Positions 1-5,333 of a DNA stretch of 5,333 bases are shown here, piece after piece; position 1 is the stretch's first letter, and every line of letters starts with the position of its first letter. The stretch comes from Candidatus Poseidoniaceae archaeon (GTDB lineage Archaea > Thermoplasmatota > Poseidoniia > Poseidoniales > Poseidoniaceae). The notes beneath the pieces are model-generated. The model made no database searches, was not told where the DNA came from, and saw only the letters and a program-made list of their open reading frames with translations. The DNA is taken from the NCBI GenBank assembly GCA_013330285.1, contig DUIP01000046.1, forward strand, positions 1 to 5,333, in the 5' to 3' direction. Both the position numbers and the translations under genes were made by a program.

Positions 1-209
1 TCGACACGAATGATTTCCATTTTTGTGTCCTCGGGTCGACTTCGCCAATAGATTGCAGCGGTCGAGCGCTTGTCGCCTTTGATTTCTACGATATCACCAG
101 GCTTCAAACCAAGATCGTTTTCTCCCGAGATTCGTGCTCGACCATGGCCGACATCGGAGGGAATTGCTTTTGCTACCCGCAAGGACATTGTGTTTTCATC
201 ATCGGCCAT
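1..209 (-). CDS. cdc48: CDC48/VAT-like AAA ATPase, N-terminal fragment (cut by window edge)
   Basis: The first 69 codons are visible, reading leftwards from an ATG at 209 and open to the window edge. After a short acidic start (MADDENTMSL) come LRVAKAIPSDVGHGRARIS, GLKPGDIVEIKGDKRSTAAI and YWRSRPED...EIIRV. This is the pattern of the first double-psi barrel half of the CDC48/VAT N domain, which binds substrates or adaptors in an ATP-driven hexameric unfoldase acting in protein quality control in the cytoplasm. The AAA domains with Walker A and B motifs lie outside the window, so the family call rests on the N domain alone. Upstream the same frame has no ATG before about 250, which supports this start. 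The GGAAGTGG just before it is only a weak Shine-Dalgarno. The gene is divergent from the aldehyde dehydrogenase. Full-length members have about 730-760 residues. Confidence 0.85.
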   Translation of the reverse strand, partial: MADDENTMSLRVAKAIPSDVGHGRARISGENDLGLKPGDIVEIKGDKRSTAAIYWRSRPEDTKMEIIRV

Positions 210-243
210 ATTTCCACTTCCAAGAAGGAATCCGTCGAGATGA

Positions 244-249
244 TTTAAA
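244..249 (-). promoter_or_regulatory. Possible TATA-like box for the CDC48-like gene
   Basis: TTTAAA, a palindrome, sits about 35-40 bases upstream of the minus-strand ATG at 209. With the usual archaeal spacing of about 25 bases from TATA centre to transcription start, the mRNA would begin about 10 bases before the ATG. This is inferred from position and AT content only; no clear BRE element is seen. Confidence 0.3.
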
Positions 250-291
250 CCTCTAACAGTGCCCTTCCCCTCCCTCTTCACGCCGACCCCC

Positions 292-298
292 TTTTAAC
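292..298 (+). promoter_or_regulatory. Possible TATA-like box for the aldehyde dehydrogenase gene
   Basis: TTTTAAC follows a C-rich stretch about 90 bases upstream of the ATG at 387. It would place transcription start near 320 and leave a leader of roughly 65 bases. It is the most AT-rich hexamer-sized box on this side of the intergenic region, but the match to an archaeal TATA consensus is weak. Confidence 0.27.
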
Positions 299-323
299 CT
301 AATGTCGATTTTCCATGGTTCAC

Positions 324-348
324 GGCGTGTGAAGACTCACCGTACGCC
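324..348 (+). promoter_or_regulatory. Imperfect hairpin in the presumed leader of the aldehyde dehydrogenase mRNA
   Basis: GGCGT (324-328) can pair with ACGCC (344-348) and GTGA (329-332) with TCAC (337-340). This gives nine base pairs closed by a four-base AGAC loop, with a three-base bulge (CGT) on the 3' arm. If transcription starts near 320, the structure sits at the very 5' end of the mRNA. It could stabilise or regulate the leader, or be chance; it matches no riboswitch family I recognise. Confidence 0.25.
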
Positions 349-386
349 TCCATCACTTTCAAGAAGGGCCTTTTCCTCGGGGGGGT

Positions 387-2015
387 ATGGTTCATGTTTT
401 AGAAACAGGTCTCGAGTTCATATCCCACGACAATCCAAATGGCAAACCAGCGGTTCGCGGTTACAATATCATCAATGGCCAGTTGACCCTTGCAAGCGAT
501 GGTTCAACCTTTTCATCAATCAACCCGGCGATCCTCAACGACACGCTTGGTCATTTCCCACTCTCCACCAAAGAAGACGTGAACGCTGCTTTGGATGCAG
601 CCCATGCTGCCTTCCCAGGGTGGGCGGCAACACCTGCTCCAACCCGTGGCCAAATCATTGGAAACATGGGTCGTTTGCTCATGGAACACAAAGATGCAAT
701 CGTTGCTCTTGAAACCCGTGAAATTGGCAAGACCTTGAAGGAAGCTGCTGGATCTGTGCAAGAAGCCATCGACACCTGCCTCTTTTTCCAATCTGAAGGA
801 CGACGTTTGTACGGTCAAACCGTCAATTCTGAATTGCCCGACAAAGAACTGTTCACCTACCGACGTCCACTGGGTGTTTGTGGCATCATCAATGCGTGCA
901 ATTTCCCTGCAGCAGTGCCGTTCTGGAAGATGATTCCAGCCATCATGTGCGGCAACACCTGCGTTTGGAAGAGTCCACAAGATGCCCCACTTCTCTCGTT
1001 TGCTCTCGCCCGAATCATGCACGAAGCAGGATTACCAAACGGTGTCATCAACCTTGTTCATGGTAAGGGAAGCGGCGCTGGACAACACCTTGTCGACGCT
1101 GTCGATGAAGGGCGCGTCAACAAGATCTCGTTCACCGGTTCGACTGAAGTCGGAAAGATGATCGGCGAAGTCTGTGGCCGAAACCTCGTTTCCTGTTCTC
1201 TTGAATTGGGGGGCAAGAACCCTCTGGTCGTCATGCCATCTGCAAATCTTGACAATGCAGTCGAGGGTGCGTACTGGGGTGCTTTTGGAACCGCAGGTCA
1301 ACGCTGTACATCTCTTGGAAACCTCATTCTTCACGAAGATGTCTACGACGAGTTCATGACCAAATTCATGGCGAAAGTCGAGGCGACACGGATTGGTGAT
1401 TCGCTCGTCCACGACGGTGTTCTCTACGGCCCAATGCTGTCTGAGAAGTACGCTAAAGATTTCCTCCAAGCTGTCGAAATGTGCAAGAAGTCTGGAGCAA
1501 CCATGATTCACGGCGAAGGCCGAGTCACGAACGACAACAAGCCAACCAACTTCCTGAGCAACGCTGATGATGGCGTCTACATGTGGCCACACGTCTTTAC
1601 CGACGTCACTGAAGACATGGAGTGCTTCCACGAAGAAGTGTTTGGCCCTGCTGTCACCATCTGTAAAGCCAAGGATTTCGAACATGCACTTCATTTGGCA
1701 AACGCAAGCCCATACGGTCTTTCCTCTGCCATTTATACCAACGATCGCCTCGAAGCATACCGCTACAAGACCGGCATCAAGGCTGGAATGACAGGAATTA
1801 ACAACTCAACCACAGGCGCTGAGGCTCACCTTCCGTTTGGCGGTGTCAAAGGCAGCGGCAACGGTACTCGGGAATCTGGTATTTGGGTTATTGAAGCCTA
1901 TTCGTATTGGCACGCTGTGAACGATGAACTGTCCGGTAAACTTCAACTCGCTCAGATGGATGTTGATGAAGTCGAAATGGCTGAAGCCGACGTGGATTGG
2001 ACTGAATTGGCTTGA
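387..2015 (+). CDS. NAD(P)-dependent aldehyde dehydrogenase, 542 aa
   Basis: This soluble enzyme of the aldehyde dehydrogenase superfamily oxidises an aldehyde to a carboxylate with NAD(P)+. All key residues are present: N172 (NACNFPAAVPFWK, oxyanion hole), K195 in WKSPQDAP (cofactor), GSTEVG at 251-256 (cofactor loop), E273 in LELGGKNP (general base), C307 in GTAGQRCTSLGN (nucleophile) and E417 in EEVFGP (cofactor ribose). The C-terminal NNSTTGAEAHLPFGGVKGSG and GNGTRESG resemble a broad prokaryotic group close to semialdehyde and pyrroline-carboxylate dehydrogenases, so the substrate may be an amino-acid-derived semialdehyde, but I cannot name it. At 542 residues it exceeds the usual 480-510, with a longer N terminus and an acidic tail (about 524-542). 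The start is fixed: in frame there is no ATG, GTG or TTG between a stop at 330-332 and 387. No proper Shine-Dalgarno is present, only a G run one base before the ATG. Confidence 0.93.
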   Translation: MVHVLETGLEFISHDNPNGKPAVRGYNIINGQLTLASDGSTFSSINPAILNDTLGHFPLSTKEDVNAALDAAHAAFPGWAATPAPTRGQIIGNMGRLLMEHKDAIVALETREIGKTLKEAAGSVQEAIDTCLFFQSEGRRLYGQTVNSELPDKELFTYRRPLGVCGIINACNFPAAVPFWKMIPAIMCGNTCVWKSPQDAPLLSFALARIMHEAGLPNGVINLVHGKGSGAGQHLVDAVDEGRVNKISFTGSTEVGKMIGEVCGRNLVSCSLELGGKNPLVVMPSANLDNAVEGAYWGAFGTAGQRCTSLGNLILHEDVYDEFMTKFMAKVEATRIGDSLVHDGVLYGPMLSEKYAKDFLQAVEMCKKSGATMIHGEGRVTNDNKPTNFLSNADDGVYMWPHVFTDVTEDMECFHEEVFGPAVTICKAKDFEHALHLANASPYGLSSAIYTNDRLEAYRYKTGIKAGMTGINNSTTGAEAHLPFGGVKGSGNGTRESGIWVIEAYSYWHAVNDELSGKLQLAQMDVDEVEMAEADVDWTELA

Positions 2016-2024
2016 GGTTGAACG

Positions 2025-2047
2025 CCGTCTTTTTTGACGGAAAAAAA
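2025..2047 (+). terminator. Probable transcription terminator after the aldehyde dehydrogenase gene
   Basis: Ten bases after the stop codon, CCGTC (2025-2029) and GACGG (2036-2040) form a five-pair stem around a loop of six T, followed by seven A. Archaeal RNA polymerase can stop at T-runs without a strong hairpin, so the T-run at 2030-2035 may be the active part. It also lies ahead of the next gene's own presumed promoter, which suggests the two genes are separate transcription units. On the minus strand a T7 run precedes the stem, which is not the terminator order. Confidence 0.5.
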
Positions 2048-2053
2048 CCATAC

Positions 2054-2071
2054 TTCAAATATGAATATACT
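2054..2071 (+). promoter_or_regulatory. AT-rich promoter candidate for the squalene/phytoene synthase gene
   Basis: This is the only AT-rich box between the terminator-like hairpin and the synthase start, and it includes AAATATG and AATATAC. It lies about 35-50 bases before the ATG at 2105. A box centred near 2058 would start transcription near 2084 and keep the Shine-Dalgarno at 2091 in the leader. The short inverted repeat TTCA-AATA-TGAA (2054-2065) overlaps it and could be a regulator site, but it is short enough to be chance. Confidence 0.35.
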
Positions 2072-2090
2072 CGCATGTGGTTTGCTGTCT

Positions 2091-2096
2091 AGGTGG
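2091..2096 (+). promoter_or_regulatory. Shine-Dalgarno that decides the synthase start
   Basis: AGGTGG lies eight bases before the ATG at 2105, a good ribosome-binding site at normal spacing. An in-frame GTG at 2093 would add four residues but falls inside this site, so ATG 2105 is the better start. Confidence 0.65.
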
Positions 2097-2104
2097 AATA
2101 TCGT

Positions 2105-3112
2105 ATGTCGTCAAGTTTCCTGTTGGTTGAAAACGGAGGGTCCTCCTTCTCCGAACGCCTCGAGGATGCCTACCTGCATTGCGAATCTGTTGCCCGGGCA
2201 GCCTCCAGTTCCTTCTTCCGTTCCTTCCGCCATCTGCCTGAACAAAAGCGGAAGTCAGTCAACGCACTGTATGCCTTCTGCCGTCGAGTCGATGACATCG
2301 TTGATGGTGATTGGCTACCGCAAGCAAATCTCTCACATTTAGATCAGCGGACCTCTGAACGATTGACCGAACTTCTTGAGCAACGAGAAGCCAATCCTAT
2401 TTACTCACAAAAAGAGCATCATCAACGGTTGCGCGCCCTCATGATGTTCAGGGAACGCTTGGATGCTATCGTACAGGGTGAACCAATGTCTGAACCGATG
2501 TTTGTTGCTCTTGCCGATACACTTCAACGCTATCCTATTGAAGTCGACCACCTCCATGAACTCATCAACGGCATGGAAGACGACTTGTTCGAAACAAATT
2601 ATGCCCGATTCGAAGACTTGCGACGATATTGCTACCGTGTTGCCTCAACCGTTGGGCTGTGTCTTATCGAAATCTATGGCTACAGCGACCCAAGCGCTCG
2701 TCGCCATGCGGTGGAGATGGGGCTGTTTTTGCAGTTGGTCAATGTTCTTCGAGACATCCAAGAAGATTTGCAACGGAATCGAATCTATCTCCCGACCGAG
2801 GAACTCGCCAAATTCGGCCTTTCCCATGATGATTTAACCGATCCAACATTGGCAAATCGCCCAGGGTGGCAGAACTTCATGCGCCATTACATCGATCATG
2901 TGGTGACCAACCGAAACAATGCATTGGGCCTGCTGCCACTGCTCGACAAAGATGCACGACGGTCCCCAAGACTGATGTGCACCGCTTACAACGCGATTCT
3001 CAAAGAGGCCATTCGAAGAAATGGGGATGTGCTCAGTCGACGTCTCACACTCAATTTCTATCGAAAGATGCAGGTTGCACTCTCAACCTTGTTCACACCG
3101 AGCCTTGATTAA
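2105..3112 (+). CDS. Squalene/phytoene synthase family protein, 335 aa
   Basis: This is a trans-isoprenyl diphosphate synthase of the head-to-head type, which joins two C20 (phytoene) or two C15 (squalene-type) diphosphates, usually at the inner membrane face. The Mg-diphosphate binding motifs are intact: DDIVD at 63-67 in the typical YAFCRRVDDIVD block, and DIQED at 217-221 in LVNVLRDIQEDLQRNRIYLP. Other family marks are ARAASSSFFRSFRHLP (29-44), GMEDDL (156-161) and YCYRVASTVG (175-184). Length is normal for bacterial and archaeal CrtB/HpnD-like enzymes (about 280-340), with an N-terminal extension of roughly 20 residues. No transmembrane segment is obvious. It is a single gene, with its own promoter candidate, convergent with the epimerase gene. 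CrtB (carotenoids) is favoured by the photolyase nearby. A squalene or dehydrosqualene synthase cannot be excluded, because no desaturase, cyclase or hpn gene is visible. Confidence 0.92.
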   Translation: MSSSFLLVENGGSSFSERLEDAYLHCESVARAASSSFFRSFRHLPEQKRKSVNALYAFCRRVDDIVDGDWLPQANLSHLDQRTSERLTELLEQREANPIYSQKEHHQRLRALMMFRERLDAIVQGEPMSEPMFVALADTLQRYPIEVDHLHELINGMEDDLFETNYARFEDLRRYCYRVASTVGLCLIEIYGYSDPSARRHAVEMGLFLQLVNVLRDIQEDLQRNRIYLPTEELAKFGLSHDDLTDPTLANRPGWQNFMRHYIDHVVTNRNNALGLLPLLDKDARRSPRLMCTAYNAILKEAIRRNGDVLSRRLTLNFYRKMQVALSTLFTPSLD

Positions 3113-3122
3113 TCGAAGCGCT

Positions 3123-3148
3123 TGCATCGCGGCCCATGTGGCGATGTA
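3123..3148. terminator. Small inverted repeat between convergent genes, possible terminator
   Basis: In the 37-base gap between the convergent stop codons, CATCGC (3125-3130) can pair with GCGATG (3141-3146). On the plus strand this extends by a G-T wobble and a T-A pair, around a ten-base loop. It might slow RNA polymerase from either side, but no T-run follows in either direction, so this is a weak call. The two transcripts may simply overlap at their 3' ends. Confidence 0.25.
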
Positions 3149-3149
3149 T

Positions 3150-4529
3150 CTAACGCCAAATTCCAAGCGTGTCTCGCAACGCCGGTTCAAGCGTCGGGTG
3201 TTCAAATCGGTACCCGATCTCTTGCAGGCGCCCCGGTACAACCCTGGTGCTGTCCGTGGTCAGGGTGACGCCCATTTTGCCGAAGAGGATCCACACGCCA
3301 AATGGTGGCGTTGGTATGAATGCAGGTCGCCTGAGGACCTTACCCAAGACCTTTGCAAATTTTTTCTGTTGTACAATCCCTGGCGAGACAAGGTTGTAAG
3401 CGCCTTCGCATGATTCAGTCATCAATAGATGGTGCATGGCATAGACCTCATCGTCCATTGAAATCCATGACAGCCACTGCCGTCCTCGTCCAATAGGGCC
3501 TCCAGCGCCAAGTTTAGCTGGGAGGAGCATTTTGCCTAGCCCACCTCCAGTTGCATCAAGGACAATACCTGCTGTTCGGGCGTGAATGGTGCGGATGCCT
3601 GCATCCTTGGCTGGCTGAGCCGAGGCTTCCCAAGCAAGACAGGTTTCAGAGAGGTATCCCTCACCTGGATCAGAGGATTCCAAAAGTTCCTCATCACCGC
3701 GATTTCCATAGTAACCTATGGCACTCGCCACAAGGAAGACCTCTGGCTTTTGCTCCAATCCAGCAAGTGTTTTTGCTAACAGCCCGGTGCTTTCAGTTCG
3801 ACTGGACTTGATGATTTCCATCCGCTTTTTACTCCAACGCTTGTCGCCGATGCCTGCGCCACCAAGATGGATGACAGCGTCGAAGCCTTCCAAAGCTGAA
3901 GCATCAAGTGTACCGTTCTTTGGATCCCATTGGATTTCTTGTGCCCCCTTGGCAGGCGTTCTGCGTACGAGCCGCCAGACTTCGTGATTCCCGGTGTCAA
4001 GGAAGGCGACAAGTTGCCTGCCAATAAGGCCCGATGACCCCGCAATGAGGATTTTTTTGCGTGCTCGATGACGGAATTCTTTGTGGCGTTGAATATCGCG
4101 GGTCAATCGAATCCCTCTTGCATTGAACATTCGATCAATTCTTTTGCGAACGCTACGGCCGGCGACCAGTGACCCAAGAGCACCGAGAGGCACACTGAAT
4201 TCAACGCGGTCTTCGATTCGACATGTTCCATCTTCATTACTGATGAAGGCGTGAACATGAGACCACGATTTGAAAGGACCCTTGATCATATCATCAGCAA
4301 ATGCATGTGGTGGATTGTAGCCCTTGTGCCTTGCAATCCATTGCAGTTTGATGGGTCCCATCGGGAATCGGAAGATGCGTTCTGAACCATCCTCTAAGGT
4401 AGGATCTGCTCGAACCTCTTCGACTTGTTCCCATGGTGGCATGAGGCGGCGAAAGGAACCTTTGCGTTCATGCCAAGCGAATGTGGTTTCAATGTCATCA
4501 GGGACTTGAGTCACGTGTGTGTATTCCAT
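3150..4529 (-). CDS. SRPBCC domain fused to TIGR01777-family epimerase, 459 aa
   Basis: Residues 1 to about 150 resemble an SRPBCC/polyketide-cyclase-like ligand-binding fold: FAWHERKGSFRRLMPPWE (18-34), GPFKSWSHVHAF (84-95) and the strand-like CRIEDRVEFSVPLG. From about 158 a Rossmann domain of the extended SDR type begins with ILIAGSSGLIG (160-170; glycines 164, 167, 170). TIGR01777 marks follow: VIHLGGAGIGDKRWS (219-233), SRTEST (243-248), SAIGYYG (269-275), CLAWEASA (297-304), GRGRQWLSWISMDDEV (347-362) and a DUF1731-like C terminus with GRLQEIGYRFEHPTLEPAL (433-451). It probably binds NAD(P) and is cytoplasmic. The substrate is unknown across the family, and the older name 'cell division inhibitor SulA' is misleading. 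The ATG at 4529 has TGAGG at 4541-4537 (overlapping the photolyase stop) as Shine-Dalgarno, seven bases away. The fusion is also known in bacteria. Confidence 0.9.
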   Translation of the reverse strand: MEYTHVTQVPDDIETTFAWHERKGSFRRLMPPWEQVEEVRADPTLEDGSERIFRFPMGPIKLQWIARHKGYNPPHAFADDMIKGPFKSWSHVHAFISNEDGTCRIEDRVEFSVPLGALGSLVAGRSVRKRIDRMFNARGIRLTRDIQRHKEFRHRARKKILIAGSSGLIGRQLVAFLDTGNHEVWRLVRRTPAKGAQEIQWDPKNGTLDASALEGFDAVIHLGGAGIGDKRWSKKRMEIIKSSRTESTGLLAKTLAGLEQKPEVFLVASAIGYYGNRGDEELLESSDPGEGYLSETCLAWEASAQPAKDAGIRTIHARTAGIVLDATGGGLGKMLLPAKLGAGGPIGRGRQWLSWISMDDEVYAMHHLLMTESCEGAYNLVSPGIVQQKKFAKVLGKVLRRPAFIPTPPFGVWILFGKMGVTLTTDSTRVVPGRLQEIGYRFEHPTLEPALRDTLGIWR

Positions 4530-4536
4530 GCCATCG

Positions 4537-4541
4537 CCTCA
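4537..4541 (-). promoter_or_regulatory. Shine-Dalgarno overlapping the photolyase stop codon
   Basis: Read on the minus strand, TGAGG begins with the TGA stop of the photolyase gene and ends seven bases before the ATG at 4529. Only nine bases lie between stop and start. This arrangement suggests cotranscription and probable translational coupling of the epimerase gene to the photolyase gene. Confidence 0.55.
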
Positions 4542-5333
4542 TGATCGGTGCCCAAACTCTTGAAGGTAAGGTTTGAGGTCAAATTTACGTCGGGTATTCT
4601 CTGACGACATGTATCGAATTTTTCCAAAGATAGCACGCTCTGGACCCCATGCTCTGTCATGACGGCCAAGCACCCAGAAGATCCCCGTGTAGGAATTCGG
4701 GTCGCGTCCATCCAAAGCATAGGTGTCGTTCAATTCAATCATCCATTCAGCAGCCTCTTCTGGGGAGGAGGCCCATTCGAGGATTCGCTTGCCCCATAGC
4801 ATTCGCAAGTAATTGTGAATGATGCCTTTTCGGACGAGTTGACGCTGTGCAGCATTCCATATCTCATCATGGGTGTCCGCTTTTCGAATTTGTTCGAGCG
4901 TGTAGGTTGTTCGCTCGTCATCAGCGTGTTCAGACAGTGTAATCTTGGCCCATTCAGGAAGGGATGCGTAGTGGTTGTGATTTGGATTGTGGAATGCATT
5001 ATTGAATCCAAGTTCTCTCCACGTGATGATTTGGTCGAGGAAGGCTTCAACAGGTTCTGGCATGCCCCACCATCCTGCTCTGGCGCCTCGACGAGGTGCG
5101 TTAATCAAATCAGGCATCCACCCATTTGAATCGAGAATTCTTCGAACCACTTCGATGGTTGACAGGTGTCCAAAATGGAACCAAGGAGACAGACCACTGG
5201 TTGCAGGGTTTTTGACCTGATTCCGATCTTCATGGTACCGATTCAATCGGTTGGAAAGGAATTCCCTTAGCATACGAACTGCCGTGTCGCGCCCGCCTTG
5301 GACGTTGGCCACAGGGGGAATGCTGTGGTCGAT
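4539..5333 (-). CDS. phr: Class II-type deoxyribodipyrimidine (CPD) photolyase, C-terminal 264 aa (5' end beyond window)
   Basis: This flavoenzyme uses FADH- and blue or near-UV light to split cyclobutane pyrimidine dimers in DNA. The frame is open to the window edge, so the antenna domain is missing. Reading starts IDHSIPPVANVQGG; the GTG at 5312 is internal, since IDHSIPP also belongs to the family pattern. Visible residues: TSGLSPWFHFGHLS at 45-58 (FAD site), DQIITWRELGFNN (100-112), THDEIWNAAQRQLVRKG (154-170), NYLRMLWGKRILEW (174-187), NDTYALDGRDPNSYTGIFW (202-220) and HDRAWGPERAIFGKIRYM (225-242). W159, W180 and W187 have the 21 and 7 residue spacing of W360, W381 and W388, the electron-transfer tryptophans of the Methanosarcina mazei enzyme, and N202 falls at its flavin-contacting N403. 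Wording such as WRELGFNN and GRDPNSYTGIFW looks closer to a bacterial subfamily than to methanogen enzymes. It is upstream in an operon with the epimerase gene. Confidence 0.93.
   Translation of the reverse strand: MDHSIPPVANVQGGRDTAVRMLREFLSNRLNRYHEDRNQVKNPATSGLSPWFHFGHLSTIEVVRRILDSNGWMPDLINAPRRGARAGWWGMPEPVEAFLDQIITWRELGFNNAFHNPNHNHYASLPEWAKITLSEHADDERTTYTLEQIRKADTHDEIWNAAQRQLVRKGIIHNYLRMLWGKRILEWASSPEEAAEWMIELNDTYALDGRDPNSYTGIFWVLGRHDRAWGPERAIFGKIRYMSSENTRRKFDLKPYLQEFGHRS

Larger units (their letters stand above)
210..386. other. Divergent intergenic region
   Basis: These 177 bases separate the divergently read CDC48-like and aldehyde dehydrogenase genes and should hold both promoters. 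The region contains two AT-rich boxes (244-249 and 292-298), a pyrimidine-rich stretch around 262-291, an imperfect hairpin at 324-348 and a run of seven G at 379-385 that ends one base before the dehydrogenase start codon. The open frame from the ATG at 302 runs into the dehydrogenase in another frame, and its protein shows no recognisable domain, so I do not call a gene here. Confidence 0.6.

Noticed and set aside
315..332. Five-codon upstream frame MVHGV that echoes the dehydrogenase start MVHV
   Set aside because: Too short to interpret; the resemblance covers a few codons and is likely chance. It overlaps the hairpin but has no ribosome-binding site of note.
302..712. Plus-strand open frame of 136 codons starting in the intergenic region
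   Set aside because: More than two thirds of it overlaps the aldehyde dehydrogenase in another frame. The protein is rich in Arg, Ser, Cys and Pro with no recognisable domain, which is typical of an out-of-frame reading.
1032..1694. Minus-strand open frame of 220 codons inside the aldehyde dehydrogenase gene
   Set aside because: It lies fully antisense to a gene with all catalytic motifs, and its translation resembles no family. Long antisense frames are common opposite well-biased coding sequence.
2093..2104. GTG start giving a synthase four residues longer
   Set aside because: The GTG is part of the AGGTGG Shine-Dalgarno that serves the ATG at 2105, and no other ribosome-binding site precedes it.
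3150..4529. Reading the epimerase as the SulA cell division inhibitor
   Set aside because: That name comes from old automated labels on TIGR01777 proteins. The sequence has a Rossmann fold and no similarity to the small SOS protein SulA.
5310..5312. GTG as a start for the photolyase gene
   Set aside because: The frame stays open to the window edge and the residues before it (IDHSIPP) fit the family pattern, while the antenna domain would be missing. The gene is cut by the window and not truncated.
1..5333. Mobile elements, CRISPR repeats, tRNA or rRNA genes
   Set aside because: No transposase, integrase, spaced direct repeats or tRNA-like segment could be seen on either strand by eye; the coding density leaves little room for them.

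Overview
The window looks archaeal, most likely from a planktonic marine euryarchaeon of the Marine Group II (Poseidoniales) kind. The best evidence is the partial gene at the left edge, which encodes the N-terminal double-psi barrel of a CDC48/VAT-type AAA ATPase. Other hints are tight gene packing, roughly balanced base composition, a class II-type photolyase and short AT-rich boxes in place of bacterial -35/-10 promoters. The lineage is an inference; nothing in the window (no rRNA, no phylogeny) proves it.

Layout, left to right. (1) 1-209, minus strand: 5' part of a CDC48-like ATPase, cut by the window edge. (2) 210-386: a 177-base divergent intergenic region with possible TATA-like boxes for both flanking genes and an imperfect hairpin ahead of the right-hand gene. 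(3) 387-2015, plus: a complete aldehyde dehydrogenase with all catalytic residues, followed by a short hairpin with a T-run loop. (4) 2105-3112, plus: a complete squalene/phytoene synthase family protein with both aspartate-rich motifs and a good Shine-Dalgarno that fixes its start. (5) 3113-3149: a 37-base convergent gap with a small inverted repeat. (6) 4529-3150, minus: a two-domain protein, an SRPBCC-type ligand-binding domain fused to a TIGR01777-family NAD(P)-binding epimerase-like domain. (7) 5333-4539, minus: C-terminal part of a class II-type CPD photolyase, entering from the right edge and lying 9 bases upstream of the epimerase gene, so the two are probably one operon.

How the genes fit together. 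The right half reads as a sunlight-protection neighbourhood. A photolyase repairs UV dimers, and an isoprenoid head-to-head synthase may begin carotenoid synthesis. The SRPBCC/TIGR01777 protein belongs to families often found beside photolyases in bacterial light-induced clusters. No carotene desaturase or light-responsive regulator is visible, so the carotenoid reading is unproven. The aldehyde dehydrogenase and CDC48 gene look like ordinary metabolism and protein quality control. I see no mobile elements, CRISPR arrays, tRNA or rRNA genes. I do not see a clearly new system; the photolyase-epimerase pair and its uncertain chemistry is the part most worth following.
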